DNA of 36,706 nt from Alkalispirochaeta alkalica DSM 8900. Lineage in GTDB: Bacteria > Spirochaetota > Spirochaetia > DSM-27196 > Alkalispirochaetaceae. The notes below the pieces were generated by a model. It was not told the DNA's origin and did not search any database. It saw only the letters and a list, made by a program, of their open reading frames with translations. The stretch lies in contig NZ_KB891725.1 in the NCBI RefSeq assembly GCF_000373545.1, positions 20,521 to 57,226 of the forward strand, given 5' to 3'. Each line of letters starts with the position of its first letter. The stretch's first letter is position 1. Shown piece by piece: positions 14,811 to 23,624 of this stretch. The translations under genes and the position numbers were made by a program.

Positions 14811-16358
14811 ATGACGAAACACTTTTTTTCGCACTTCCTCCTGGCCTTCCCGGGAATCATCTTTCTCGTCGGAGTCATCCCTGGCCTCCCGGCGGAGGAA
14901 CGGGCGATCCCGGCCGTGGAGGCCCCACACACAGCGGAGAGGACGCTTCAGGGCCCCCTGGTAATCCACGAAGTATCCTGGACTCTCCAGGGGAGGACCC
15001 GACGCTGGGTTCTGGAGCAGCTGCTTGAGATAAAAGAAGGACTCGAGTTTCCCTCGGAGGAAGCCCTGGAGGAGTTTATCCGGGAACAGCAGCAGCTCCT
15101 TACCAACCAGCGGGAGCTCCAGAGCAGCTCCATCTCCTACGAGATCCTCCCCCCCGATGCTCCCGATACCCATGACCCTCTGGCCCCCCGGCTCCTCCAC
15201 GTAACGGTGGAAACCCAGGATACCTGGAACGTGATCGCCCTTCCCTATGTCCGCTACGACTCCAACGACGGATTGCTGTTGAGCTTCCGCATCAGGGACT
15301 ACAATTTTTTCGGCACCCTTCAGGATCTCCGGATCGACCTGGACTACGAGTTCACCGACGACGATGAGAACATCGTAACCCTCTCGTCGGAGTTCAAGCT
15401 TCCCTTCCAGGTTTTCCAGCGGGATTGGGCCCTTGTGATGGAACAGTCCCTCTCTCTGGAGGAAGACGAGTTCGATCTTGAACTCGGCATCGGTCTGGAG
15501 TATTACTTCTCCTGGCTCAGGCGGGACTGGACCCTGGGATTCATGCAGGAATACCGCTACCTCACCGACGACGACGAGGACGACAACGACTACTTTACCA
15601 ACTCCCTCACCCTGGGAACGGGGATCAATCTTCCCCTGCGGCTTCCCGGTTTCGGCCAGCTTCGTTACCTTCCCTCGGTGAAGGGTGAGGTAAAATACCG
15701 CCCTGGCGGGATCAGCGAGGAACGCAAGGGGACCACGGCGGGATTTGAACACGGTCTGCGAGCGGGCCGGGCAAACTGGGACGGGAACTACCGCCAGGGA
15801 CTCACCCTGGCCCTGGAAAACGAAAACACCTACAACATCACCACCGATTCCTGGGACCAGGAGATCACCACCCGCATCTCGGGATACCGGGCCTTCCTCC
15901 GGGGAGGGCGCGATGGGTGGCCCCGGCTCGGAATCAGCGGGAGCCTCTCCTCCTTTTACCTGATCAACGGCGCCGACGATGACCAGGACGATGCCGCGAA
16001 GGATGCCCGGGGTATCATGAACGACAAGATGAATGGAGACCTGGGGATTTTCCTGAACCTCGATGTGCTTTTTACAGTCTGGACCCTCAGGCCCATCTTC
16101 GAAATGCAGATCGGTCCCTTCTTTGATATCGCCTACGTGCGGGACACCCGGGGAGATTTCCACGAGTCCTCTTCCTTCGACCGCCACCGCGATATCCAGT
16201 ACAGCGCTGGCTTCTCCGTCATCGGCTTTCCCCTTTTTGCCCGCAGCCTCTTCCTCAGGGGAACCTACGGACTGGACCTGGAAGAGATTTACGACGGTAC
16301 CAGCCCGCTTGACGGGAACGCCCGAGTCATCTTCATCGGGCTGGGACACCACTACTGA
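14811..16358 (+). CDS. POTRA-domain outer-membrane beta-barrel (Omp85/TamA-like)
   Basis: 515 residues. A signal peptide covers about 1-30 (hydrophobic LLAFPGIIFLVGVIPGLPA). One POTRA-like unit follows at about 48-130 (VIHEVSWTLQGRTRRWVLEQ, KEGLEFPSEEALEEF, ending LHVTVETQD). The rest alternates polar and hydrophobic residues in amphipathic strands with Tyr/Trp/Phe girdles and ends IFIGLGHHY, an aromatic terminus typical of outer-membrane barrels. Very acidic loops occur (DDDENI, a DDDEDDND run, ADDDQDDA). BamA has five POTRAs, so this is not a standard BamA. It may be a minimal Omp85 relative or a surface-antigen-type barrel. A TTG start seven codons upstream is possible, but ATG fits the signal peptide better. 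It runs against replication. Confidence 0.7.
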   Translation: MTKHFFSHFLLAFPGIIFLVGVIPGLPAEERAIPAVEAPHTAERTLQGPLVIHEVSWTLQGRTRRWVLEQLLEIKEGLEFPSEEALEEFIREQQQLLTNQRELQSSSISYEILPPDAPDTHDPLAPRLLHVTVETQDTWNVIALPYVRYDSNDGLLLSFRIRDYNFFGTLQDLRIDLDYEFTDDDENIVTLSSEFKLPFQVFQRDWALVMEQSLSLEEDEFDLELGIGLEYYFSWLRRDWTLGFMQEYRYLTDDDEDDNDYFTNSLTLGTGINLPLRLPGFGQLRYLPSVKGEVKYRPGGISEERKGTTAGFEHGLRAGRANWDGNYRQGLTLALENENTYNITTDSWDQEITTRISGYRAFLRGGRDGWPRLGISGSLSSFYLINGADDDQDDAAKDARGIMNDKMNGDLGIFLNLDVLFTVWTLRPIFEMQIGPFFDIAYVRDTRGDFHESSSFDRHRDIQYSAGFSVIGFPLFARSLFLRGTYGLDLEEIYDGTSPLDGNARVIFIGLGHHY

Positions 16359-16366
16359 GAGATGGT

Positions 16367-16393
16367 CCTGCCGGGGCCTCTGGCCCTGGCAGG
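16367..16393. terminator. 12-bp hairpin between convergent genes
   Basis: CCTGCCGGGGCC and GGCCCTGGCAGG pair with a single G-U position around a TCT loop, between the barrel-protein stop and the metF stop. It is very stable but has no U tract, so it is a bidirectional barrier-type terminator candidate. Confidence 0.55.
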
Positions 16394-16411
16394 AGCGCCC
16401 CTACAACCGCT

Positions 16412-17302
16412 CTACAGCCGGTAGCTCTCGAGCCCCAGATTTCTGCAAATATGGATCGTTGACCAGGAATTGTTCAGCGTATAGAGGTGGACACCGGGGA
16501 CATCCCGGTTCAGCAGATCGGCCACCTGGGCCGTGGCCCAGTGGGTCCCAACGCGGTTCACTCCCTGGTCATCGTGGGTTCGCTCCACCGCCCGCAGAAG
16601 GGCAGCGGGGAAACGGGCTCCCGCTGCAAGCTCGGCCATGCGCTGCATTCCCTTTCTCGTTGTGACGGGCATGATTCCCGGAACAACGGGAAGGGTGATC
16701 CCGGCAAGAGCCAGCCGCTCCACGTAATCAAAGTAATCCCGGTTATCAAAAAAGAGCTGGGTTACAATGTAATCGGCCCCGGCATCCACCTTCCGGCGCA
16801 GGTACTCGATCTCCAGAAGCCGGTTCGGTGTATCGGGGTGCCCCTCGGGGAACCCGGCAACACCGATCGATGCCTCGGGCATATAATTTCGCACAAAGGA
16901 AACCAGCTCGGCAGCACAGGAAAAATCGCTCCTCCTGCTCTCTTCGCCCCCCTGGCGGGGAAGATCTCCCCGGAGCGCCAGGATATTGCAGACCCCGGCA
17001 GCCCGGTATTGATCGAGAATTCCGGCGATCTCGGCCCGGCTGGAGCCGACGCAGGTCAGATGGGCCACCACGGTGAGGTTAAACTCGCTCTGTATCCGCG
17101 TGACCAGGCGGTGCGTGTACTCCCGGGTTGATCCGCCCGCCCCGTAGGTAACGCTCACGTAGGCCGGTTCCAGAGGTAGAAGGTCCGTCCCTATGCTGTG
17201 AAAAAGTCTGTTCCAGCCCTGCTCGGTTCGGGGCGGAAAAAACTCGAAACTGAAGAGCGTCTTTCCCCGACCCAGAAGGTCCGATACCCGTTCAATTGCC
17301 AC
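16412..17302 (-). CDS. metF: Methylenetetrahydrofolate reductase
   Basis: 296 residues. FSFEFFPPRT near residue 17 carries the catalytic Glu. VSVTYGAGGS, AHLTCVG, NILALRGD, ADYIVTQLFFD and VPGIMPVTT are the family's FAD and folate blocks. It reduces 5,10-methylene-THF to 5-methyl-THF, the methyl donor for methionine synthesis. The start is a GTG at 17300-17302, 11 bases after the metK stop, with AGGGG upstream. It is the third gene of ahcY-metK-metF. Confidence 0.95.
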   Translation of the reverse strand: MAIERVSDLLGRGKTLFSFEFFPPRTEQGWNRLFHSIGTDLLPLEPAYVSVTYGAGGSTREYTHRLVTRIQSEFNLTVVAHLTCVGSSRAEIAGILDQYRAAGVCNILALRGDLPRQGGEESRRSDFSCAAELVSFVRNYMPEASIGVAGFPEGHPDTPNRLLEIEYLRRKVDAGADYIVTQLFFDNRDYFDYVERLALAGITLPVVPGIMPVTTRKGMQRMAELAAGARFPAALLRAVERTHDDQGVNRVGTHWATAQVADLLNRDVPGVHLYTLNNSWSTIHICRNLGLESYRL

Positions 17303-17313
17303 GACGGGAACCC

Positions 17314-18501
17314 CTAGCCAACTGCCCGCTGAAGATCGTTCACGCGATCTGTCTGCTCCCAGGAAAACTCAGGGCGCCCAAAGTGACCGTAGGCGGCGGT
17401 TTGCGCGTATATGGGCTTCAGCAGATCCAGCGTTGCAATAATTCCCCCGGGTGTGAGATCGAAGGTCTTTTCCACAGCCCCCTCGATGACACTCTCGGGA
17501 GCAACCGCCGTGCCAAAGGTTTCAACCATAACACTCACGGGAAAGGGAACCCCGATCGCGTAGGAAAGCTGCACCTCGCACCGGTCAGCCAGACCGGCGG
17601 CAACAATATGCTTCGCCACATATCTCGCCATATAGGCTGCGCTCCGGTCAACCTTGCTGGGATCCTTGCCGCTGAAAGCGCCTCCACCGTGACGGCCCAT
17701 ACCCCCGTAGGTATCGACGATAATCTTTCTGCCCGTGAGACCCGAGTCTCCGTGGGGGCCACCAATGACAAAACGCCCCGTGGGATTCACCAGATAACGG
17801 GTCTTTCCGTCCAGCAATCCGGCAGGTTCCAGAACCGGTTTGATCACCTGCTCCACCAGAGTCCGGGTAATCTCCTCGTGGGAAACCTCGGGATCGTGCT
17901 GATGGCTCACCACAACGGTGTCTATTCTCCTGGGCTTCATTCCCTCGTATTCAACGGTAACCTGACTCTTGGAATCGGGCCTCATCCAGGGAATGACCCC
18001 GCCCTTTCTCAACTCTGCAGCCTTCTGAAGAATCTGATGGGAGAACATGATCGGTGCCGGCATGAACTCCGGTGTTTCCCGGCACGCATAGCCGAACATC
18101 ATGCCCTGATCACCGGCACCCTGCTGCCCCTGATACTCTTTCAGCCCCGCTCCGCTCACCCCCTGGGAGATATCGGGACTCTGGGAATGGATCGCGTTCA
18201 GGACGCTCATGGATTCATAATCAAGACCGTAGGAAGGGTTGGTGTATCCAATGGACCTGGCTACTTCCCGGGCAACCTGCTGCACATCGACATAGGTCGA
18301 AGTTGTGATCTCCCCCCCCACCAGAACCAGTCCCGTGGTGGTAAAGGTCTCGCAGGCGACACGACTTCGGGGGTCATCGGCAAGACAGGCATCCAGAATT
18401 GCATCGGAAATCTGGTCCGCGAGCTTGTCGGGGTGCCCCTCGCTCACAGACTCCGAGGTAAAAAGGTACCGGCTCCTGGCCGGCACACTCTGTGGGTTCA
18501 T
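17314..18501 (-). CDS. metK: S-adenosylmethionine synthase
   Basis: 395 residues, the usual length. [17 protein letters not shown] (N-terminus), [16 protein letters not shown] and [19 protein letters not shown] are the diagnostic blocks, holding the ATP, Mg2+ and K+ sites. It forms SAM from methionine and ATP. The ATG is 18 bases after the ahcY stop, with GGAG nine bases before it. Co-transcription with ahcY and metF is expected, so the ahcY leader could influence all three at the RNA level. Confidence 0.97.
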   Translation of the reverse strand: MNPQSVPARSRYLFTSESVSEGHPDKLADQISDAILDACLADDPRSRVACETFTTTGLVLVGGEITTSTYVDVQQVAREVARSIGYTNPSYGLDYESMSVLNAIHSQSPDISQGVSGAGLKEYQGQQGAGDQGMMFGYACRETPEFMPAPIMFSHQILQKAAELRKGGVIPWMRPDSKSQVTVEYEGMKPRRIDTVVVSHQHDPEVSHEEITRTLVEQVIKPVLEPAGLLDGKTRYLVNPTGRFVIGGPHGDSGLTGRKIIVDTYGGMGRHGGGAFSGKDPSKVDRSAAYMARYVAKHIVAAGLADRCEVQLSYAIGVPFPVSVMVETFGTAVAPESVIEGAVEKTFDLTPGGIIATLDLLKPIYAQTAAYGHFGRPEFSWEQTDRVNDLQRAVG

Positions 18502-18519
18502 CTCTTTTTGCTCCTTCGA

Positions 18520-20043
18520 TCAGTACCGGTAGGCCTCGGGCTTGAAGGGCCCCGTAGGGGAAACACCGATGTACTCAGCCTGTTCCGGCGTCAGTCTGGT
18601 GAGTTCAACACCCAGCTTGTCCAGGTGTAACCGGGCAACCTCCTCATCGAGAAGTTTGTCAAGAACTCGGACACCGGGCTTGTAGTCCTCCCGGTGGTTC
18701 CACAGGTCGAGCTGCGCCAGAACCTGGTTGGTAAAACTGTTGCTCATGACAAAACTCGGGTGTCCCGTGGCGTTCCCCAAATTCACCAGCCGCCCCTCGC
18801 TCAGAAGATAGATCGAATGGGCCTTGATGGTGTTTCCCGCATCGTCCTGACCGTCTTCCCAGGTGTATTTGTCGACCTGGGGCTTGATATTTTCCCGGAC
18901 CACACCGCTCGAGGCGTTCAGGCGTTCCACCTGAATCTCGTTATCGAAGTGCCCGATATTCGCTACAATAGCCTGGTCTTTCATTCCCTGCAGGTGCTCC
19001 AGGGTTATGATGTCCCGGTTTCCCGTGGTGGTTACAAAAATATCCCCCCGGGAAAGAACCGTCTCCAGCCGTTTTACCTCGTAGCCTTCCATGGAGGCCT
19101 GGAGTGCACAAATAGGATCGATCTCCGTTACGATCACCCGGGCTCCCTGATTCCGGAGACTCTGGGCGCAACCCTTGCCCACATCACCGTAACCACAGAC
19201 CACAGCAACCTTTCCGGCGATCATCACATCGGTTCCCCGCTTGATTCCGTCGATCAGGCTCTCGCGGCATCCATAGAGGTTGTCAAACTTGCTCTTGGTA
19301 ACGCTGTCGTTTACGTTGATCGCCGGAACCAGGAGCGTTCCTTCCTGGGCCATCCGGTATAACCGGTGGACCCCGGTGGTTGTCTCCTCGCTCACTCCGC
19401 ACCACTGGGAAACCAGACGGCGGAAAAAACCGGAATCTTCCTGGTGAACCCGCTTGAGAAGGGCCTTGATCACGCCCTCCTCGTGGCTCTCCGCCGGACC
19501 CTCGACCCAGGCATCACCCGCTTCCATCTGCACACCCTTGTGAAGCAAAAGCGTGGCATCGCCTCCGTCGTCGACGATAAGCTGCGGGCCTCTGGCCGGG
19601 GAAGCGCTCCCCTCTCCGGTATCACCCTCCCCGGGAAAGGAAAGCGCCTTCAGGGTCATCTCCCAATACTCCTCCAGCGTCTCGCCCTTGAAGGCAAACA
19701 CGGGAACGCCCCGGGGCTCGTCGGGGGATCCTCCCGCCTGGGGAGGTCCCACCACAACGGCTGCAGCGGCGTGATCCTGGGTGGAAAAGATATTACAACT
19801 GGCCCATCGAAGATCGGCGCCGAGCTCCGCCAGGGTCTCCACGAGAACCGCTGTCTGCACCGTCATATGGAGGGACCCCGTGATCCGAACACCTGCAAGA
19901 GGTTTCAGGGGGCCGTACTTTTCCCGGGTAGCCATGAGTCCGGGCATCTCGTGTTCGGCGATGGTGAGCTCTTTTCGCCCCCATTCGGCCAGAGAGAGAT
20001 CGCGGACATGATAATCCGCCGGGGAAAGGGGTGACCTTTTCAT
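18520..20043 (-). CDS. ahcY: S-adenosylhomocysteine hydrolase
   Basis: 507 residues. [23 protein letters not shown] and the downstream [12 protein letters not shown] form the NAD-binding Rossmann motif. [17 protein letters not shown] holds the catalytic Lys and Asp. The C-terminus KPEAYRY is the conserved tail that reaches a neighbouring subunit's NAD. It hydrolyses SAH to adenosine and homocysteine, relieving methyltransferase inhibition. An acidic Gly/Ser-rich insert near 145-160 is extra relative to most homologues. The start ATG is preceded by AAGGAG, which lies inside one arm of a long inverted repeat described separately. Confidence 0.96.
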   Translation of the reverse strand: MKRSPLSPADYHVRDLSLAEWGRKELTIAEHEMPGLMATREKYGPLKPLAGVRITGSLHMTVQTAVLVETLAELGADLRWASCNIFSTQDHAAAAVVVGPPQAGGSPDEPRGVPVFAFKGETLEEYWEMTLKALSFPGEGDTGEGSASPARGPQLIVDDGGDATLLLHKGVQMEAGDAWVEGPAESHEEGVIKALLKRVHQEDSGFFRRLVSQWCGVSEETTTGVHRLYRMAQEGTLLVPAINVNDSVTKSKFDNLYGCRESLIDGIKRGTDVMIAGKVAVVCGYGDVGKGCAQSLRNQGARVIVTEIDPICALQASMEGYEVKRLETVLSRGDIFVTTTGNRDIITLEHLQGMKDQAIVANIGHFDNEIQVERLNASSGVVRENIKPQVDKYTWEDGQDDAGNTIKAHSIYLLSEGRLVNLGNATGHPSFVMSNSFTNQVLAQLDLWNHREDYKPGVRVLDKLLDEEVARLHLDKLGVELTRLTPEQAEYIGVSPTGPFKPEAYRY

Positions 20044-20147
20044 ATAGTCTCCTTGTTCGATACAGAAGAAGCGTAAAACAATACCCTCCTGCAGTCAACC
20101 GAACAAGGATGTGCCCGCTCACAGAGTCAGGAGGGTCTGGGGAAAGA
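20044..20147 (-). promoter_or_regulatory. Predicted pseudoknot leader of ahcY that sequesters the ribosome site
   Basis: Two perfect inverted repeats interleave between gcvH and ahcY. In transcript order they are arm A (20136-20128, ACCCTCCTG), arm B (20109-20100, TCCTTGTTCG), A' (20091-20083) and B' (20059-20050). A pairs with A' over 9 bp and B pairs with B' over 10 bp. The order A-B-A'-B' is an H-type pseudoknot. The A-B loop contains a small UGUG/CACA hairpin (20110-20123), the B-A' junction is 8 bases and the A'-B' loop is 23 bases. B' contains AAGGA of the ahcY Shine-Dalgarno, so formation should block translation. It does not read like the SAH riboswitch or SAM-II as I know them. A weak promoter (TTGACT, 17 bases, TACGCT) lies in the same stretch and is a rival explanation for part of it. 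Confidence 0.65.
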
Positions 20148-20537
20148 CTAGTCCTTCAAACCCTCGGTATAGTTCTTGTAGGCTACACTGTCCATGAGCG
20201 CTTCCATCTCAGCGGGATCATCGAGTTTCACCGTAATGATCCAGCCTGCGCCAAAAGGATCCTGGTTGATCGTTTCGGGAGCATCCTTCAGCGCCTCATT
20301 GCAGGATACCACGGTACCGCTTACGGGCATGTACAGGTCGCTCGCTGCCTTCACGCTCTCCACGACCCCCAGAGGCTGCCCCTTCTTGAGGGAAGTTCCC
20401 GCTTCGGGAAGCTCAACAAAGACCACATCCCCCAGTTCATCCTGGGCATAATCGGAAATGCCGATCCGTGCTGTCTCTCCCTCGGACCGAACCCATTCGT
20501 GGCTGTCCTGGTACCGTACCGTCTCGTCGAAGGTCAT
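20148..20537 (-). CDS. gcvH: Glycine cleavage system H protein
   Basis: 129 residues, full length. The lipoylation site is Lys63 in GVVESVKAASDLYMPV, and the N-terminal HEWVRSEG and the GDVVFVELPEAGT block are typical. It shuttles the aminomethyl group of glycine between the P, T and L proteins, yielding methylene-THF. The other gcv genes are not in this window. The ATG follows AGGAG by seven bases. It is the first gene of gcvH-ahcY-metK-metF, which links one-carbon supply with the methyl cycle. It also provides a substrate for the nearby lplA product. Confidence 0.96.
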   Translation of the reverse strand: MTFDETVRYQDSHEWVRSEGETARIGISDYAQDELGDVVFVELPEAGTSLKKGQPLGVVESVKAASDLYMPVSGTVVSCNEALKDAPETINQDPFGAGWIITVKLDDPAEMEALMDSVAYKNYTEGLKD

Positions 20538-20756
20538 GTAGGTCTCCTATCGTTTTCCACAACTTATCCACATTCCGTGGACAAATAACTCCTCCCCCGG
20601 GGGGGGAGAATACATCAAAATATCACAAATATTTCGCTGATTTTTCTATTCTTGCAGAAATTGTGGGGCCCTTTTGCGCCTTCTTCAGGGATATCCGTGA
20701 AGGTATCCAAAAGTTATCCACAACAATTCCACAATAATTGCTTTTGCGTGAAAACC
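20538..20756. promoter_or_regulatory. gcvH-jag gap with a DnaA-box cluster
   Basis: Perfect TTATCCACA boxes lie at 20564-20572 and 20714-20722. Variants are TTTTCCACA (20553-20561) and CGTGGACAA (20576-20584, reverse). The middle is AT-rich. A GC-rich 7-bp hairpin (20592-20598 with 20602-20608) lies between them. The pair closest to gcvH sits within about 40 bases of its ATG, where DnaA binding could affect transcription. No clear -35/-10 was found. Confidence 0.6.
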
Positions 20757-21476
20757 CTACTTGCTCCCTCGATAGAAAATTCGGACCTGCTTGTAGAGCC
20801 CTTCACCTTCGCTTTCGGTACCAATATCGGCAATATCGTTCAACGTGGTGTGTATCAAGCGACGTTCAAAGGGATTCATCGGTTCGAGTAGTTTGCTTCC
20901 GCGCGTCCGCTTTACCTGGTCCCCCACCTTGTGGGCAAGCTGGATCAACTGCTCTTCCCGGCGTCCCCGATACCCTTCGGTATCAAGAATAACCTTTATC
21001 TCGGAATCAACAAACCGCCCGGAAAGAACATTTGCCAAAAGCTGCAGGGCATCCAGATTTTTTCCCTTGCGTCCGATCAAAATGTTCGTATGCTCCGACT
21101 CGAGCCGGATTCCAAGTTTTTGCGGTTCCCGAAAGGAAATCGAAACCTTTGAGGGAAATCCCATTTTTTCCGTAACGGTGGTAACAAAATCAACCACGGC
21201 GTGCTCAAAATCAGTCTCGGGGTGCAGCGCCTCTCCTGTGGCACGGGTACTACCGGCTGCCCGCTGCCGGGGAGCATCGCTTTTCTTTTCCGTCTCCCGT
21301 GAGTCTTCCGTGCCGGCGTAGTGCACAGCAATACGAACTGCCTTGTTTCGTCCAAAGAGTCCGCCGCTCCGGGTCGAGACGATCTCCACCTCAAACTCGT
21401 GCGCCTCGAGGCCAAGCGCCTCCACAGCAGCGTCGATCGCGTCCTGCTCGGTGCGCCCTTCAAATTCTTGTACCAT
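20757..21476 (-). CDS. jag: Jag/KhpB RNA-binding protein
   Basis: 239 residues. The Jag N-terminal domain (about 1-52) ends in STRSGGLFGRNKAV. A basic/polar linker follows, then a KH domain with GRKGKNLDALQLLANVL (about 133-149) and an R3H domain with PMNPFERRLIHTTL near 205, containing the R-x3-H. It binds RNA, often in complex with KhpA, and has been linked to cell-envelope control. It directly follows yidC, three bases after its stop, the standard arrangement. Confidence 0.93.
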   Translation of the reverse strand: MVQEFEGRTEQDAIDAAVEALGLEAHEFEVEIVSTRSGGLFGRNKAVRIAVHYAGTEDSRETEKKSDAPRQRAAGSTRATGEALHPETDFEHAVVDFVTTVTEKMGFPSKVSISFREPQKLGIRLESEHTNILIGRKGKNLDALQLLANVLSGRFVDSEIKVILDTEGYRGRREEQLIQLAHKVGDQVKRTRGSKLLEPMNPFERRLIHTTLNDIADIGTESEGEGLYKQVRIFYRGSK

Positions 21477-21479
21477 TAT

Positions 21480-23267
21480 CTACTCCGTTGCCTGGTGTTT
21501 TCGCTTCCTTGTGATGTACGCCTGCTGCCCTACCGTGAGAACGTTCGAAAAAATCCAGTAGACCAGCAACCCGCTCGGCATATTGTAGAGGATGAAAAAG
21601 AACATCAGCGGTAAACCGTACTGCATCATTTTCATCTGACTGTTACTGGTTCCCGCAGCGGGGTTCTGCATTAGTTTACTCGATAACAGCTGACTTGCAA
21701 CAAATAATATCGGCAACAAACGCAAATCGTTCCAGCCCAGAAGAGGGAGAACAAAATCCCCAAAATTCCAGATCGATTCAGGCGCCGAGAGATCGGTGAT
21801 CCACCCCGCAATGAAGGTGGCTCCACGCAGATCGAAGTGGTTGTTGAAGACACCGAACATGGCGATGAAAAAGGGAAACTGCACCAGCATCGGCAGACAT
21901 CCCCCAAGAGGATTTACACCCTCCTTTTTGTAGAGCTCGCCCATGGCCTGGTTCATTTTCTGGGGATTATCTTTGTGCTTTTCCCGTAACTCCTGAATCT
22001 TCGGATTCAGAAGCTGCATCTTGCTGGTGCTCTCGAAGCTTTTGTGCGTAAGGGGAAAGAGGAGAATTTTCACGATAATAGTGAGAATAATGATGGCAGC
22101 GCCGTAATTGGGAACAAACCGGTAGATGACCTGCATGGCAAACTTCAGGATATTCTCCAACCAGCCGAAAAGAAGACGCCGATCCTCGATGCGGCCGAAG
22201 TTCATGTTCTGCAGACCCAGGGCGTTACTGTCCGATCGGTCGTAACGATTCAGGATACTCGTAACTTTTGGCCCCACATAAAATCTCTGCACATCGCGGT
22301 TTGCAGAACTTCTGAAAAGAGGCCGGGAAAGATACATGGCCGCCCCGTCGTCAAGACCACGTGGTGTCTCGTTGGAGAAGGTCCAGGTGTAGTTGGCAGA
22401 TCCGGGAACAGCGATAACAGCGAAATACTTGCCCGCGATCGAGGCCCAGTGGAGGCGCTCCTCTTTCTGGCTTCGATCCTCGGTGCGCAACCGTAATTCG
22501 CGCCGTCTTCCCCCGTCGTAGTAGAAAAATTTCCGGTATTCGTTCCTTCCGTCCAGTTCGGCGTAGGAAGGACCAATTTGGGGACCAAAGGAGATGGTGT
22601 AGGAAGACCCGGCGTAATCCAGGGGAATTACCTGGTTTACGGAGTTTGTTATCTCCACGGCTGTTTCGATTACATATTCCCCGGGGTAAAACCGGAAGGT
22701 TCGTTTCACTTCGAAGGGCTGACCGGGAGTTCCCTCGATATAAAAATCCCGACGAAACACCAGGGTATGCTGATCATCGGAGGGAACTTTCTCAAAGAGA
22801 GTCCTCACGGGGGGAGCTGTCTCGTTCCCAAAGTGAAACTCCAGGGCACCCCGATCGGTTCCGCCCCGCTTGATCATCTCCACCGGCCCCTCACCGTCGG
22901 TGTAGGAAAGAAGCTGGAGAGAAATAATTCGTGCTCCTGCGGGATCAAAGACTACACGCATGGTCTCGTTTTGGTAGGTTACGGGATCGCCCGAAATTCC
23001 CTCCCTGGGAACTTCTCGTACAGGATTGCCCGGAACGGGGCGTTCCGAGGGAGCAACCCCTTCCCGTGGCAGCTGTTCCTGCCCGCTTTCACCTTCCGGT
23101 CGCGACGGCGACTCGGCATCCCGGGAATCGATTCGTTCTGCGGTTCCTGCATCTGTGGTCTCTGCAAGTGATACGGGTTCCGGCGGGTACAGAATGTTCT
23201 GTACCGTGAAACCAATCGTGATAACTATGACCGACAGAACAACCGCAAGAAGGGTGTTCTTTTCCAT
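21480..23267 (-). CDS. yidC: Membrane protein insertase YidC
   Basis: 595 residues, Gram-negative type. TM1 is at about 6-27, followed by a large periplasmic domain up to about 370, then the conserved insertase core. NYGAAIIILTIIVKILLFPLT is TM2. A cytoplasmic helical hairpin with KMQLLNPKIQELREKH, the NPLGGCLPMLVQFPFFIAMF segment, and two further spans ending in GLLVYWIFSNVLTVGQQ follow. The groove position that is Arg366 in E. coli appears to be Lys. The linker after TM1 is rich in Glu, Pro and Gly. The ATG lies nine bases after the rnpA stop, with AAGGA as its ribosome site. Confidence 0.96.
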   Translation of the reverse strand: MEKNTLLAVVLSVIVITIGFTVQNILYPPEPVSLAETTDAGTAERIDSRDAESPSRPEGESGQEQLPREGVAPSERPVPGNPVREVPREGISGDPVTYQNETMRVVFDPAGARIISLQLLSYTDGEGPVEMIKRGGTDRGALEFHFGNETAPPVRTLFEKVPSDDQHTLVFRRDFYIEGTPGQPFEVKRTFRFYPGEYVIETAVEITNSVNQVIPLDYAGSSYTISFGPQIGPSYAELDGRNEYRKFFYYDGGRRRELRLRTEDRSQKEERLHWASIAGKYFAVIAVPGSANYTWTFSNETPRGLDDGAAMYLSRPLFRSSANRDVQRFYVGPKVTSILNRYDRSDSNALGLQNMNFGRIEDRRLLFGWLENILKFAMQVIYRFVPNYGAAIIILTIIVKILLFPLTHKSFESTSKMQLLNPKIQELREKHKDNPQKMNQAMGELYKKEGVNPLGGCLPMLVQFPFFIAMFGVFNNHFDLRGATFIAGWITDLSAPESIWNFGDFVLPLLGWNDLRLLPILFVASQLLSSKLMQNPAAGTSNSQMKMMQYGLPLMFFFILYNMPSGLLVYWIFSNVLTVGQQAYITRKRKHQATE

Positions 23268-23276
23268 TATTGTTCC

Positions 23277-23624
23277 TTAGCTCTGAGGAATCGCTTCCGC
23301 CCGGTGAAGCAGGGATTCTACCTGCGAAAACCGGTCGGAAAACTCATACAATCCGGGATACAGGACAAAGACCATATCGTAATGGCCCCGTAACTGCCCT
23401 TTTATCAGCCGGTATGCTTCGCGTACATGTCGCCGTGCCCGATTTCGGGCTACCGCTCCCCGGAACATCCGGGGCGTAGTGAATAAAACACGGCTCCATC
23501 CCAGATCATTTTCGACAATCCGAAGATGGAGCCCCTGCGTGCGATACACGACCTTACTGGCAAAAACAATTGAAATCTCCGGTTTTTTCCGAAGAATTTC
23601 CGCCTTAGTAAGGTTTTTTCTCAT
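23277..23624 (-). CDS. rnpA: Ribonuclease P protein component
   Basis: 115 residues from the ATG at 23622-23624. The RNR signature is [19 protein letters not shown], followed by [10 protein letters not shown]. It assists the catalytic RNA in trimming tRNA 5' ends. Its start lies inside rpmH and overlaps its last 20 bases in another frame, so translation is probably coupled. A reading starting further upstream, entirely inside rpmH, is unlikely. Confidence 0.93.
   Translation of the reverse strand: MRKNLTKAEILRKKPEISIVFASKVVYRTQGLHLRIVENDLGWSRVLFTTPRMFRGAVARNRARRHVREAYRLIKGQLRGHYDMVFVLYPGLYEFSDRFSQVESLLHRAEAIPQS

Noticed and set aside
20044-20147. Classical SAH riboswitch or SAM-II element before ahcY
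   Set aside because: The pairing pattern is a pseudoknot, but the conserved core sequences of those classes, as I know them, are not seen. A covariance search could overturn this.
20592-20608. GC-rich hairpin as the jag terminator
   Set aside because: There is no U tract on the minus strand, and the hairpin sits close to gcvH rather than just after jag.
20538-20756. Glycine riboswitch before gcvH
   Set aside because: No tandem aptamer cores were visible. The region is dominated by DnaA-type boxes.
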